Source: Rhodanobacter glycinis (GTDB lineage: Bacteria > Pseudomonadota > Gammaproteobacteria > Xanthomonadales > Rhodanobacteraceae). Taken from it: 50,592 nucleotides of DNA. The notes below the pieces were generated by a model. It worked only from the letters and a program-made list of their open reading frames with translations, was not told where the DNA came from and searched no databases. The stretch's first letter is position 1. The number at the start of each line of letters is the position of its first letter. Where the stretch lies: positions 1-50,592 of the forward strand of contig NZ_RCZB01000009.1 in assembly GCF_006438785.1 (NCBI RefSeq). The letters are read 5' to 3'. The translations under genes were made by a program, and so were the position numbers. Below, piece by piece: positions 6,801 to 16,613 of the stretch.

Positions 6801-9800
6801 TCACGGCAGACGAACTCCACCGTTGACGATGTGCACATCCGGGGCATACGGCGCGTGGACAGCATCGGTGTCGTCGGAGGATTGCTGCAGCCCGGCGACG
6901 GTGCTGACGACAAGGCGCGGCGCGCTGCCATCGACCACGTGTAGCGCGGTGGCGTTGCCTAGCGCCTGCTCTAGCAGATAGTTGAGTGCGGACAAGCCGC
7001 TGCCGTCGATGGCGTACGGCCCGGCCGGGCTGGCCGCGGTGGCTGGCGTCTGCCATGTCAGCGTGCCGTCGGTGGCATCGGCCAAGGTATCGCCACCGAC
7101 CAGCCCGGTCACGGCACCGCCCAAATCACCCGGCATCTGTCCGATCTTGAAGTGGGCGGTATCCGCGCGGTACGTCAACGTCGCGGGGGTGACATCGGCG
7201 GTCGTGGTCGCGCTGGTTTTGAAGCTGTAGTTGATCGCTTCGCTGCCGCTGGCCGTGATGCCGAAGACGCTGACGGTTTTTCCGGTACCGACATTCTTGT
7301 TGAGGAAGCTGCCGGTACCGGTGAAGTTCACCGTATCGCCGGACAGCACGCCGGCACTTGCCAGCGTGACCGCATCGGCCGTGCTGCCGTCGTAGACGCG
7401 GTTGGTACCGGTGGCATCGACGGTGATGCCGAGCTGGCTGATGTCAGCCGTCGTGTTCGCGGTGGTGTTGTAGCTGTAGTTGCCCGCATCGGCACCGCTG
7501 GCGGTGATGCCGCTGACGGTGACGGCCTTGTTGCTGCCGGCGTTCTTGTCGGCGAAGGCCGCCGAGGCGTTGCCGAAGGTGACAGCATCGCCCGCCACTA
7601 GGCCAGTTGTGCCCAGTGCTGCGATCGTCGCGGCCGTGCTGCCGTCGTAGACCTTGTCCACACCGATCGCGTCGACCGTGATCGTCTTGGCGGTAATGTC
7701 GGCTGCCGTGTTCGCGGTGGTGTTGTAGCTGTAGTTGCCGGCGTCGGCGCCCGTGGCGACGATGCCGCTGACACCGATCGCCTTGGCGACACCGACGTTC
7801 TTGTCGGCGAAGGCACCGGTGCCGTTGAAGCCCACCGTGTCACCGACGAGAATGCCGGTGCTGGCCAGTTTCACCGCATCGGCCGTGCTGCCGTCGTAGA
7901 CGCGGTTGGTACCGGTGGCATCGACGATGATGCCGAGCTGGCTGATGTCAGCCGTCGTGTTCGAGGTGGTGTTGTAGCTGTAGTTGCCGGCATCGGCACC
8001 GCTGGCGGCAATGCCGCTGACGGTGACGGCCTTGTTGCTGCCTGCGTTCTTGTCGGCGAAAGCACCAGTGCCGCTGAAGCCCACCGTGTCACCGGCCAGG
8101 AGGCCGGTGCTGGCCAGTGTCACTGCATCGGTGGTGGTGCCGTCGTAGACGCGGTTGATGCCGGTCGCGTCAACCGTGATGCCGAGCTGACTGATATCGG
8201 CAGTGGTTGCGGCCGTGGTGTTGTAGCTGTAGTTGCCGGCATCGGTGCCGTTGGCTGCAATACCGGCGACGCTGACGGTTTTGCCAGTGCCGACACTCTT
8301 GTCGGTGAAACTGCCGGAGCCGGTGAAGTTCACCGTGTCGCCGGCGAGGAGGCCGGTGCTGACCAGTGTCACTGCCTCGGCGGTGGTGCCGTCGTAGACG
8401 CGGTTGATGCCGGTGGCGTCAACCGTGATACCGAGTTGGCTGATATCGGCCGTCGTGCTCGCCGTGGTGTTGACGTTGTAGTTACCGGCGTCGGCGCCGT
8501 TGGCGCTGATGCCGTTGACGGTCACGACTTTTCCGATGCCGACGTTCTTGTCGGCGAAGTTGCCGGAGCCGGTGAAGTTCACCGTGTCACCGGACAGCAC
8601 GCCTGCACTGGCCAGGGTGGCGGCATCGGCGGTGCCGCCGTCGTAGATCTTGTTGGCTCCGGTCGCATCCACCGTGATGCCGAGTTGGCTGATATCGGCC
8701 GTTGTGCTCGCCGTGGTGTTGTAGCTGTAGTTGCCGGCATCGGTGCCGTTGGCGCTGATGCCGTTGACGGTCACGACTTTTCGGATGCCGACGTTCTTGT
8801 CGGCGAAACTGCCGACGCCGGTGAAGCGCACCGTGTCACCGGCGAGGAGGCCGGTACTGGCAAGTGTCACTGCCTCGGCGGTGGTCCGGTCGTAGACGCG
8901 GTTGATGCCAGTGGCGTCAACCGTGATGCCGAGCTGGCTGATATCGGCAGTGGTTGCGGCCTTGATGTTGTAACTGTAGTTGCCGGCATCGGTGCCGTTG
9001 GCGCTGATGCCGTTGACGGTCACGACTTTTCGGATACCGACGTTCTTGTCGGCGAAGCTGCCTGTACCGGTGAAGTTCACCGTGTCGCCGGCGAGGAGGC
9101 CGGTGCTTGCCAGTGTCACTGCATCGGTGGTGGTGCCGTCATAAATGCGGTTGATGCCGGTGGCATCGACGGTGACACCCAGCGGGGTGATGGTGCTGTT
9201 GGTGTTGTCGAAGTAGGCCACGGCATAGTTACCGCTGTTGTTGCCGTCGTCCAGGACGTAGCCGCTCAAGTAGCTCACGACCTTGCCGGTGCCGACGTTC
9301 TTGCCGTCGCCGCGGTTCTTGACGTCCGCGAAGATGAACTCGTTGGCGGTGAAGGCGTCGGTGCCGAACAGCTTGCCGCTGAGCACCACGAAGTAACTGT
9401 CTGCGCTCACACCACCATCGTAGGTCTTGCTGACGTCATGGGGGGTGATCGTCAGCGGGGCTTGGTTCACCGTGAGCCGGCCAGCTTTGTAAACGATGGC
9501 ATAGTTGCCGGCCGTGAGACCTTCGGGTGTGATCACGTAGACGCCCGCGTTGGTGTTGCTCTGCGCGCCGCCGACATAGCCCAGTGTGCCACCGAGGACG
9601 GCGGCGGTATCGCCGTTGACGAAGCCGCTGTAGGTGACGCCGTAGCCGCCGGTGTAAACGAGCTTGTCGTAGGTCTTGCTGAAGTCGGTGGCGGTGACCG
9701 TCAGCGTCGCCGGGTTCACCGTCAGTGCGGTGCCGTTGTCTGCCGTTTGCGCGAACACGTAGTTGCCGTTGTTCGCGGTCAAGCCATTGCCGTCGATAGC

Positions 9801-12800
9801 GTAGCTGCCGACGTTGCTGGTGGCGGTGGCACCGGTGGTGAAACTGGCGATGCCGGTCGTGGCGCTGGCCAGGCTCTCACCGTTGACGAAGCCGGTTACC
9901 GTACCGGTCAACCCGCTCGGCGTGTTGCCGTAAGTGGTGGTGGCGGCATCGGCCAGATAGGTCAGCGTCGCCGGGTTCACCGTCCGTGCCGTGCTGTTAC
10001 CCGCCGCCTGCACGAACACGTAGTTGCCGTTGTTCGCGGTCAGGCCGTTGCCGTTGATGGCGTAGCTGCCGACGTTGCTGGTGGCCGTGACAGCGGTGGT
10101 GAAATTGGCGGTGCCGGTCGTGGCGCTGGCCACGGTCTCACCGTTGACGAACCCGGTCACCGTGCCGGTCACCCCGCTCGGCGTGTTGCCGTAAGTGGTG
10201 GTTGCGGCATCGGCCAGATAGGTCAGCGTCGCCGGGTTCACCGTCCGTGCCGTGCTGTTACCCGCCGCCTGCACGAACACGTAGTTGCCGTTGTTCGCGG
10301 TCAAGCCGTTGCCGCTGATGGCGTAGCTGCCGACGCTGCTGGTAGCCGTGGCAGCGGTGGTGAAATTGGCGGTGCCGGTCGTGGCGCTGGCCAGAGTCTG
10401 GCCGTTGACGAAGCCGGTCACCGTGCCAGTCAACCCTGTCGGCGTGCTGCCGTAGGTGGTAGTTGCGGTATCGGCCAGATAGGTCAGGGTGGCTGGGGCG
10501 ATGGTCAGCGTGCCGGGCGTGAAAGCGATGTCGTAACCCATCTGGCCTGAATACAGGTCGCCAGCCAGCGCGTAGCTGCCGGCATTGGTCGCCGGGGTGC
10601 TGGTTCTGGCGTTGGCGTCGCCCAGAATCAGGCTCGCATCCACAGTGCTCGACGGCAGCCACGAGCTCGGCTTCAGCGTGCCGAGGATCAAGCTGCTGCT
10701 GCCAGCAAAGGCGGTGCCGTTGTAGACCGTGCCGAGATTGTTGGCGGTGACCGCCAGGCCAGTCATGAAGGCACGCAACAACGGCGCGGTATCACCCGCG
10801 TAGATCCGCCAAGCCGCGGAGCTGCCGCCGACGGCACTGATATCCGTGCTCCAGGCCGCAAAACTGACCGGGTCCATCATCTGCACGGTGGTGAGGCCGG
10901 TGCCGCCGCCATCACTGGTGGATTGGCCTGTGGTTTCCGTGTCCCAGTAACTGCCGATGATGGTGCCGCCGCCGTAGAGACCGACCAGACCACCGACATA
11001 GTTGTTGCCGCTAACCGCCCCGGTGGCATAGGTGTTGGTGATCGTGCCGCCCGCTTCGTTGGATCCAACCAAGCCGCCTACGTAGTTGCCGCCGCTGTTA
11101 TACAAGATGCCGTTGACCGCCCCTGTGGCATAGGCGTTCGTGATCGCGCCAAGGTTGCTTCCGACCAGACCCCCGACATGGTTGTTGCCTCTGACCGCCC
11201 CGGTGGCATAGGCGTTGGTGATCATGCCGCCCGCTTCGTTGAAGCCAACCAAGCCACCGACGTAGTCGCGTTCGTCGGAGGTGAGGCCGTTGATCATCCC
11301 GGCGGCATAGGTGTTGGTGATCGTGCCGCCGTTGTCTCCGACCAGGCCGCCGACGTAATTCTGGCCTGCAACCGACCCGCCGAGCAGACCGAGATTGCGG
11401 ATCGCGCTGCCGCTGCCAGTGACGCCGAACAGGCCGACGTAATCGGTATTTGGCCAATGGATGGTCAGGTTGTTGATGGTGTGACCAAGGCCATCGAAGA
11501 CGCCGGTGAACGGTGCGCCTGAGACGCCAATCGGCCTGAAGCCGTTGTAGGCGATGATGGGGCGGCCTTGGGCGTCGAACTCAACGCCCACCCATACGAT
11601 CGAGGCGCTGGCGTCGATGTCGTTGCCCAGCACATAACGGCCGGCGAGGCCGGTGTTCACGGCCTGCAACTGATTCAGATCCAGGATGACGGTGTAGAGG
11701 TTGGGCCGGTTGCTGGGCGTCACGGTGCCGGTGGGCAGGTCGTTGGTGTTGAATACCTGATTGCCGGACATGCCCAGCAGGTATGGCGTGGTCTGGTTGC
11801 CGACGTTGCCCCACCTGGCGGCCGTGAAACCTCCGGGCAGCGCTGCGATCAGTGCCTTGGTAGTCAGGCCGGTACCGCCGCTGCTGGTGGACTGACCGGT
11901 GGTTTCCGTGTCCCAGTAGCTGTTGCTGATCGTGCCAGCATTATTGAACCCAATGAGACCGCCGACGTTGCTGCCGGTGCCGCTGACCGTACCAGTGGCA
12001 TAGACCTGGCTGATCGTGGTGCCGGATACGTTGTTCCCGACCAAGCCGCCGACATAGTTGCTGCCACTGACCGCACCGGTCGCATAGGCTTGGTTGATCG
12101 CGCCGCTGATGTTGTATCCGACCAGACCGCCGACGTCGTTGCTGCCGCTGACCGTACCGGTCGCATAGGCTTGGCTGATCGAGCCGCTATCGTTGGTGCC
12201 GATCAGGCCGCCGCCCTCACCGCCGCTGCTGCTGACCGTACCGGTCGCATAGGCTTGGCTGATCGGGCCGTGGTTGTTGTACCCGATCAGGCCACCGACA
12301 GTGGCCACGCCGCTGACCGCTCCACTGGCATAGACTTGGCTGATCCGGCCGCTGCTGTCGTTGTATCCGACCAGGCCGCCAGCGTTGGCACCGCCGGGAT
12401 CGCCCTTGATCGCACCGATGGCGTAGGCCTGGCTGATCGTGCCGTAGTTGTACCCGACCAGGCCGCCTACGTCGCTTTGGCCCTCGATCGACTCGCCGAG
12501 CAGGCCGATGTTACGGATCGTCGTTGTGGTGTAGGTGTAACCGAACAGGCCGACGTTGCTGGAGCCGGGCCGGTTGATGGTGAGGCCACTGATGGTGTGG
12601 CCGAGGCCGTCGAAGGTACCGGTGAACATCTGGAAATCGGTAGCGTTGAAATGGTGGCCGATCGGCACGAAGCCGGAGCCGATGCTGGAGCCGAAGGCGG
12701 AATTCCCCCAGCTGGCCGTGGCGCTGGCGTCGATATTGGCACCCAGCGCGAAATAGCAAGCGCAGTTGAGGGCACCGCTGATGCCTTGCAGGTCCGTTCC

Positions 12801-14393
12801 GGACGTGCTGCCGGGGGCACCCAACGTCGTGATGATGGTGTACGACTGGCCGTTGATTTTCAGCGTGTTGCTGCCGCCGGTGAAATCCACCCGGCCACTC
12901 TGGCCCGGCATGGTACTGATCATGTTGACATTGACGGTGCCGCCGCCAATCGCCGCATCGCCGCCGTTGGCGGTGCTCGGGTTCAGCGCGAGGCCGGCGC
13001 TGCCGCTGGCCGTCATCACGGCGTTGATATCGATATCGTGGGCGGCGGTGAGCGTGAGCGTGTTGGCGCCCCAGTTCACTATATCGTTGACGTGGATGTC
13101 GCCGCTGCCGCTGGCGTTGGCGCCTTGGCTGGACTGAATGGTGACATTGCCACCACCAAGCTGGCTGCTCAAGGTGCCGCCGCTCATGTCGCCACCGCTG
13201 AAGGCAATGGTGAAATCGTGCGGATCGATCAGCCAGGTGCCGGCGTTGCCCGTGGCCGCCAGGGTGGTGATCTTTGTGCCGTCGGCCACTTGCACATGCG
13301 CCGCCGAGGTGTCGATGAAGCCACCGTCGCCGCCATTCGGCGCGCTGGCGTCCAGCGTGCCGTCCACCTGCGTGGTGCCGGCGGCCATGCCGCCGAGCAG
13401 CACGATCTTGCCGGCGCGGTTTTCGACCGTCCGCGCCTGGATCGTGCCGCTGTTGTTGACCACGCTGGCCAGCAGGGAATCCTTCGCACCGGCACTCATC
13501 AGCACCTGGCCGCCGTCGGCGACGATCAGCTGCTTGTTCTCGGCCAGCGCGTTCAAGGTGCTGGCGTCGATCTGCATGTCGAGCAGGTGGTTGCCGTCGA
13601 AACTCAAGGTGACCGCGCTGCCGCCGGCAAGCGCCACGCTGCCGGCAGGCGCGTGGATCGCACCCTGGTTGGACGCGGCGTGGCCGAGCAGGGCCACGTA
13701 GCCGCCGGGTGCGGCGGTGATCGTGCCGAGGTTGGTCACGCTGCCGACGCTTGCGCCGGTAAAATGCAACGTGCCGCGACCCAGCTCGCTGTCGCTGACG
13801 TCGAACGTGCTGGCGACCAGGCCGCCCACGTTGACCTGCGCGCCTTGTCCAAACAGCACGCCGTTGGGGTTGATCAGGAACACCTGGCCGTTCGCGTTCA
13901 GGTGGCCGAGGATCACGCTGCCGTTGGGGTCGGCGATGCGGTTGACGGCGATGGACTGCGCGTTCGGCTGCAGGAAATTGACCGTGTCCTGCGCGCCGAT
14001 GTTGAAGCTCAGCCAGTTCAGTGACAGGTTCTGGCTGTTCTGCTGGATGGTGGTGAGGTGATCGCCGTAGTCGATACGGCCGCTGCCCGCGGTGACCTGA
14101 CCGCCGGTGGGATGGGTCGAGGATGCCGCCGACGCGATGACCGTCGGCGCGAGCGCCGGACGAGCGGCGACGATGGCCGCCGCCGGACGGGCGGCATCCA
14201 TCGCCGTAACGCCGGTTGGCGCGGTAGCGAGGGCCAGCATCGGCAGGCTCAGGGGTAGCGCAGCCCACCAGGCCGGGCGCGTGCGGCGCGATGTCGAGGT
14301 ACGCCCGGCCTTGCCGCGACCGCGGGCGAGTTCGGAAACGACCAGCCAGGTGCGACGGACCTGGCTCCAGACCAGCCGGTAGATGTGATTCAC
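6801..14393 (-). CDS. Giant two-partner secretion exoprotein (TpsA; filamentous haemagglutinin-like)
   Basis: 2530 residues, starting at GTG (complement of 14391-14393) behind an AAAGGGGA ribosome binding site. The first 24 residues (MNHIYRLVWSQVRRTWLVVSE) are an extended signal peptide region, then a hydrophobic core at about 41-60. The TPS secretion domain follows (about 95-350) with the hallmark NPNGVLFG at 175-182. Next come two blocks of GLUG-type repeats (VGGLVGxN...ATGxVxG; DNA about 11890-12500 and 10960-11400), then three near-identical MBG-type repeats of about 85 residues (DNA about 9720-10500), two more divergent MBG-like repeats, and eight tandem YDG repeats of about 84 residues (about 7188-9186). 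A last MBG-like unit ends the protein. No enzyme or toxin domain is visible; an adhesin or biofilm protein is the best guess. Confidence 0.93.
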   Translation of the reverse strand: MNHIYRLVWSQVRRTWLVVSELARGRGKAGRTSTSRRTRPAWWAALPLSLPMLALATAPTGVTAMDAARPAAAIVAARPALAPTVIASAASSTHPTGGQVTAGSGRIDYGDHLTTIQQNSQNLSLNWLSFNIGAQDTVNFLQPNAQSIAVNRIADPNGSVILGHLNANGQVFLINPNGVLFGQGAQVNVGGLVASTFDVSDSELGRGTLHFTGASVGSVTNLGTITAAPGGYVALLGHAASNQGAIHAPAGSVALAGGSAVTLSFDGNHLLDMQIDASTLNALAENKQLIVADGGQVLMSAGAKDSLLASVVNNSGTIQARTVENRAGKIVLLGGMAAGTTQVDGTLDASAPNGGDGGFIDTSAAHVQVADGTKITTLAATGNAGTWLIDPHDFTIAFSGGDMSGGTLSSQLGGGNVTIQSSQGANASGSGDIHVNDIVNWGANTLTLTAAHDIDINAVMTASGSAGLALNPSTANGGDAAIGGGTVNVNMISTMPGQSGRVDFTGGSNTLKINGQSYTIITTLGAPGSTSGTDLQGISGALNCACYFALGANIDASATASWGNSAFGSSIGSGFVPIGHHFNATDFQMFTGTFDGLGHTISGLTINRPGSSNVGLFGYTYTTTTIRNIGLLGESIEGQSDVGGLVGYNYGTISQAYAIGAIKGDPGGANAGGLVGYNDSSGRISQVYASGAVSGVATVGGLIGYNNHGPISQAYATGTVSSSGGEGGGLIGTNDSGSISQAYATGTVSGSNDVGGLVGYNISGAINQAYATGAVSGSNYVGGLVGNNVSGTTISQVYATGTVSGTGSNVGGLIGFNNAGTISNSYWDTETTGQSTSSGGTGLTTKALIAALPGGFTAARWGNVGNQTTPYLLGMSGNQVFNTNDLPTGTVTPSNRPNLYTVILDLNQLQAVNTGLAGRYVLGNDIDASASIVWVGVEFDAQGRPIIAYNGFRPIGVSGAPFTGVFDGLGHTINNLTIHWPNTDYVGLFGVTGSGSAIRNLGLLGGSVAGQNYVGGLVGDNGGTITNTYAAGMINGLTSDERDYVGGLVGFNEAGGMITNAYATGAVRGNNHVGGLVGSNLGAITNAYATGAVNGILYNSGGNYVGGLVGSNEAGGTITNTYATGAVSGNNYVGGLVGLYGGGTIIGSYWDTETTGQSTSDGGGTGLTTVQMMDPVSFAAWSTDISAVGGSSAAWRIYAGDTAPLLRAFMTGLAVTANNLGTVYNGTAFAGSSSLILGTLKPSSWLPSSTVDASLILGDANARTSTPATNAGSYALAGDLYSGQMGYDIAFTPGTLTIAPATLTYLADTATTTYGSTPTGLTGTVTGFVNGQTLASATTGTANFTTAATATSSVGSYAISGNGLTANNGNYVFVQAAGNSTARTVNPATLTYLADAATTTYGNTPSGVTGTVTGFVNGETVASATTGTANFTTAVTATSNVGSYAINGNGLTANNGNYVFVQAAGNSTARTVNPATLTYLADAATTTYGNTPSGLTGTVTGFVNGESLASATTGIASFTTGATATSNVGSYAIDGNGLTANNGNYVFAQTADNGTALTVNPATLTVTATDFSKTYDKLVYTGGYGVTYSGFVNGDTAAVLGGTLGYVGGAQSNTNAGVYVITPEGLTAGNYAIVYKAGRLTVNQAPLTITPHDVSKTYDGGVSADSYFVVLSGKLFGTDAFTANEFIFADVKNRGDGKNVGTGKVVSYLSGYVLDDGNNSGNYAVAYFDNTNSTITPLGVTVDATGINRIYDGTTTDAVTLASTGLLAGDTVNFTGTGSFADKNVGIRKVVTVNGISANGTDAGNYSYNIKAATTADISQLGITVDATGINRVYDRTTAEAVTLASTGLLAGDTVRFTGVGSFADKNVGIRKVVTVNGISANGTDAGNYSYNTTASTTADISQLGITVDATGANKIYDGGTADAATLASAGVLSGDTVNFTGSGNFADKNVGIGKVVTVNGISANGADAGNYNVNTTASTTADISQLGITVDATGINRVYDGTTAEAVTLVSTGLLAGDTVNFTGSGSFTDKSVGTGKTVSVAGIAANGTDAGNYSYNTTAATTADISQLGITVDATGINRVYDGTTTDAVTLASTGLLAGDTVGFSGTGAFADKNAGSNKAVTVSGIAASGADAGNYSYNTTSNTTADISQLGIIVDATGTNRVYDGSTADAVKLASTGILVGDTVGFNGTGAFADKNVGVAKAIGVSGIVATGADAGNYSYNTTANTAADITAKTITVDAIGVDKVYDGSTAATIAALGTTGLVAGDAVTFGNASAAFADKNAGSNKAVTVSGITASGADAGNYSYNTTANTTADISQLGITVDATGTNRVYDGSTADAVTLASAGVLSGDTVNFTGTGSFLNKNVGTGKTVSVFGITASGSEAINYSFKTSATTTADVTPATLTYRADTAHFKIGQMPGDLGGAVTGLVGGDTLADATDGTLTWQTPATAASPAGPYAIDGSGLSALNYLLEQALGNATALHVVDGSAPRLVVSTVAGLQQSSDDTDAVHAPYAPDVHIVNGGVRLP
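7188..9186 (-). repeat. Eight tandem ~250-bp repeats inside tpsA (YDG domains)
   Basis: Eight head-to-tail copies of a unit of about 84 codons with the skeleton ITVDATGxNRxYDG...LAGDTVNFTG...DKNVGxxKxVTVxGIxAxGxDAGNYSYN...TADISQLG. Copies 1-5 are most alike; copy 7 (about 7440-7690) is divergent and slightly longer, with AKTITVDAIGVDKVYDG. The high DNA identity between copies makes unequal recombination and copy-number change likely, and assembly errors possible. Confidence 0.85.
9720..10500 (-). repeat. Three tandem ~255-bp repeats inside tpsA (MBG domains)
   Basis: Three almost identical units beginning TLTYLADxATTTYGxTPxG and ending GLTANNGNYVFxQxAxN, each about 85 codons. At DNA level long stretches, such as the block around 9997-10060 and that around 10246-10310, are the same. 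They are separate in sequence from the YDG array. Confidence 0.85.
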
Positions 14394-14870
14394 GCGATTC
14401 CCCTTTAGTGCAACGCAGATTTCCCCGGTGCAAGCTTCTCTTGGACAGGCTCGGATGACCGGGTTGGTTAGCTGGGAATTTTGCGCGTGAAAGCACAGGC
14501 GACTTGATCGGCTGTCTCAGTTGGAAGGGAAGGTTGGGGGAATGACGACGTTGGGGTGACGAGCAATCGCTTGCGACGGCAAGGCCACAGTGGAGGAGCG
14601 GCTCGCTTTTTTGGGCAATTACCAGCTTCGCTGTTGTAAAGCACCTCCCGCCTTCCCGGGAATGACGACATGGGGGAACGAGGTTTTTTCGTGGGCAAGA
14701 CGGCAGGCGGTAGCGAGTCGATACGCCGGGCCTGGCGCTGGTTCGATGCGCCAGCAAGCCTGAGGGCCAGCGTGGGAGGGTGTTGCGGCATGCCACGACA
14801 GGCGGCGACATGCGGGGATAAAAGCGGGCGCGCGTCCTGTAGCATGAGCGCGCGCGGACGGGGGCCCGGG
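14394..14870. other. Intergenic region between tpsA and the AraC regulator, with a dispersed-repeat motif
   Basis: Carries the divergent control region for tpsA (minus) and the AraC-type gene (plus). Two copies of GGGAATGACGAC followed by RT-GGGG occur at about 14538-14556 and 14658-14676, the second next to the palindromic CCTCCCGCCTTCCCGGGAATG. This is the kind of short 'FPxxRE' dispersed repeat common in Xanthomonadales intergenic DNA. No convincing -35/-10 pair was found. Frames on both strands here are not protein-like. Confidence 0.45.
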
Positions 14871-15929
14871 ATGACCAGCAACAGCACAAGCCATGTCGAG
14901 GTCGAGGCAAGCGTTCGCGCGCCGATCCACCACCACTTCAGCACATGCGACGTCGCACGAACGCAGCAACTGGTGGCGTGGCGTGATCAAACCTCCTCTT
15001 TTCTCGATATAGCGGTGTCGCACGCACAGGTGGCTGACGGGTTTCGCGCCACGCTCGACCATTACCGGGTCGATGGCATGACGTTTCTCCACGCCTGCAC
15101 CGACCCGATCACGCAGACCCGCACGGCGCCACAAATTTCCACGGACACCATGCGCGATTATGTTTTTCACGTGTTGCTGGCGGGGGGCTGCGTCGAAACC
15201 ACAACCGGTCTGTATCCGCGGCGCAAGGCGCTGCAATCCCGGCCGGGCATCCTGGCGCTGGACATGGGCCAGTCGATGCGCATGGAGCGGGAGTACAGGA
15301 GCCAGGTCATGGCCTTGTTCCTGCCGCGCGCACTGGTGGAATCGGTGCTGCCCGATGCGGAATCGCTGCATGGCCGCGTGATCGACTACGCATCGCCGCG
15401 CGCGCGCATGTTTCTCGGCGAACTGGAGGCGCTTTCCAGCAGCATCGATACCATGAGCGGGGCTGAAGCCCGCTCGATGATGGCCACATGCGCGCAACTG
15501 ATCGTCGGGGCCTTCGCCAAACAGTGCGGCCTGAGTGGCGACGCGCGCGCCGCGATCCGCGCGGCGGTGTTCGGGAGGGTACGGCGGCATGTCGAGCACC
15601 ACTTGCACGAGCCGGAACTATCGCTGGAGAGCATCGTCGATGCATCGCGGCTGTCCCGCGCCGCGCTGTATCGCCTGTTCGAGCATGAAGGCGGCCTGGC
15701 CACCTACATCCGCAATCGCCGGCTGCGCGAGGCCGCGGACGAACTCATCCGATTCCCGAAGGCACCGGTCGTGGAGATCGCTTACGGCCTGGGGTTCAGG
15801 AGTGCGGCGGATTTCAACCACGCGTTCCGCCGCGCGTATGACATGCCGCCCCGGGACTTCCGCGCCCTGGCCAGGGCGCGCGAAAGCCGGGCATCAGGCC
15901 AGCAGTCCGTCGCTTCCATCACGCCGTGA
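14871..15929 (+). CDS. AraC/XylS-family transcriptional regulator
   Basis: 352 residues. The C-terminal 100 or so form the double helix-turn-helix: the first HTH around LSLESIVDASRLSRAALYRLF, the second around VVEIAYGLGFRSAADFNHAFR, closing with MPPRDFRALAR. The N-terminal 220 residues match the layout of the AraC-binding-like ligand/dimerisation domain of the long AraC regulators (for example the 'STDTMRDYVFHVLLAGG' and 'QSRPGILALDMGQ' stretches). Start choice: ATG at 14871 behind a G-rich stretch; an in-frame ATG at 14844 would add nine residues and cannot be excluded, and longer frames run into repeat DNA. It is transcribed away from the TPS genes, so control of tpsA-tpsB is a reasonable guess but is not shown by any site. 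Confidence 0.85.
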   Translation: MTSNSTSHVEVEASVRAPIHHHFSTCDVARTQQLVAWRDQTSSFLDIAVSHAQVADGFRATLDHYRVDGMTFLHACTDPITQTRTAPQISTDTMRDYVFHVLLAGGCVETTTGLYPRRKALQSRPGILALDMGQSMRMEREYRSQVMALFLPRALVESVLPDAESLHGRVIDYASPRARMFLGELEALSSSIDTMSGAEARSMMATCAQLIVGAFAKQCGLSGDARAAIRAAVFGRVRRHVEHHLHEPELSLESIVDASRLSRAALYRLFEHEGGLATYIRNRRLREAADELIRFPKAPVVEIAYGLGFRSAADFNHAFRRAYDMPPRDFRALARARESRASGQQSVASITP

Positions 15930-16091
15930 ATGGCAAGGACCGACACTTGCGGACCGCCGGACATGCGTCGCCCTACCGCTTGGAGTGGTGCACTTCAGAA
16001 TTGAGTTCGCCCTCTACCGTCTGCTTTGTGGCGCTTCCATTGGACGAGCCAGTGACCGGAGTTAGCCGAACTGAGACATTCGCAACCATGG

Positions 16092-16118
16092 AAAGTCCCG
16101 CTCGAAGCGGGACTTTTT
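16092..16118 (+). terminator. Rho-independent terminator
   Basis: Perfect 10-bp stem AAAGTCCCGC / GCGGGACTTT around a TCGAA loop, followed by a run of T. It lies about 160 bases after the AraC-type gene and would end its transcript; the flanking A-tract means it could also work from the other strand. Confidence 0.85.
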
Positions 16119-16355
16119 GCTCTTGGCTCCTCAGCTCTCGCTACCGCGCAGCAGCACACTGAATGCGGGCCAGGATGGCCCGCTGCTTTACTCGGGGCCC
16201 CTGTGCGGCGGTGAGGTGGGGACGACAGGCCGCGTAGCGGGAGTCGACAGGAGGTCGCCTCCTTTTCGCCAGCACAGGGATGTGCTGTCGAAAAGCCCGG
16301 CCCCAGCTCACGGACTTGCCGGGCATGGATGCCCGGCAAGCGCCAAGTGGGGTGT

Positions 16356-16509
16356 CGTTTTCTCTATGAGGCCTTGAAGGCCCGTGGCAAGCCGCCCAAG
16401 GTCGCGCTCATCGCCTCAATGCGAAAGCTCCTGGTCGTACTCAACGCCCGATTGCGCGACGAGCGACTCGCCGCCACCACGGCGCCATCGCGACAGACGC
16501 TCAAGACAG
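16356..16509 (+). pseudogene. C-terminal fragment of an IS110-family transposase
   Basis: The plus-strand frame reads LYEALKARGKPPKVALIASMRKLLVVLNARLRDE in two pieces that match the conserved end of IS110 (DEDD) transposases, whose usual form is 'Y..L..RGKP.KVAL.A.MRKLL..LNA..R'. The catalytic DEDD half is absent, so it is a remnant. The frame then runs into a palindrome that supplies the stop. Confidence 0.7.
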
Positions 16510-16516
16510 TTGCTGG

Positions 16517-16550
16517 TTACTTCTCTTTTGGACAAGCAAAAGAGAAGTAA
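16517..16550. repeat. Perfect 14-bp inverted repeat (hairpin)
   Basis: TTACTTCTCTTTTG and CAAAAGAGAAGTAA flank a 6-base spacer GACAAG. The hairpin gives stop codons in both directions and sits directly after the IS110 tail. It could be a terminator for minus-strand transcription from the cyanophycin operon or part of a dispersed element. Confidence 0.8.
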
Positions 16551-16613
16551 CTCGCCCTCCGCAGGAGGGTGAAAGCTGTCGCCTTTCGAGAGAAACCAGA
16601 CGCCGGATACATC

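Noticed and set aside
7188..9186. Regular ~250-bp repetition considered as a CRISPR array or satellite
   Set aside because: Units are contiguous, in frame, without unique spacers, and encode YDG protein domains.
8436..14024. Long plus-strand open frames (704 and 818 residues) opposite tpsA
   Set aside because: They mirror the repeats of tpsA, are rich in Ala/Gly/Val/Asp and have no domain; the minus frame has ESPR, TPS and repeat domains. Long antisense frames are expected in GC-rich repetitive genes.
14468..15608. Minus-strand frames (158 and 329 residues) across the AraC upstream region and gene
   Set aside because: Their sequence covers intergenic repeats and the antisense of the regulator, and shows no domain.
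16120..16340. GC-rich palindromic stretch considered as an RNA gene or riboswitch
   Set aside because: Short nested palindromes look like an intergenic repeat; no known RNA fold or adjacent gene suited to control was seen.
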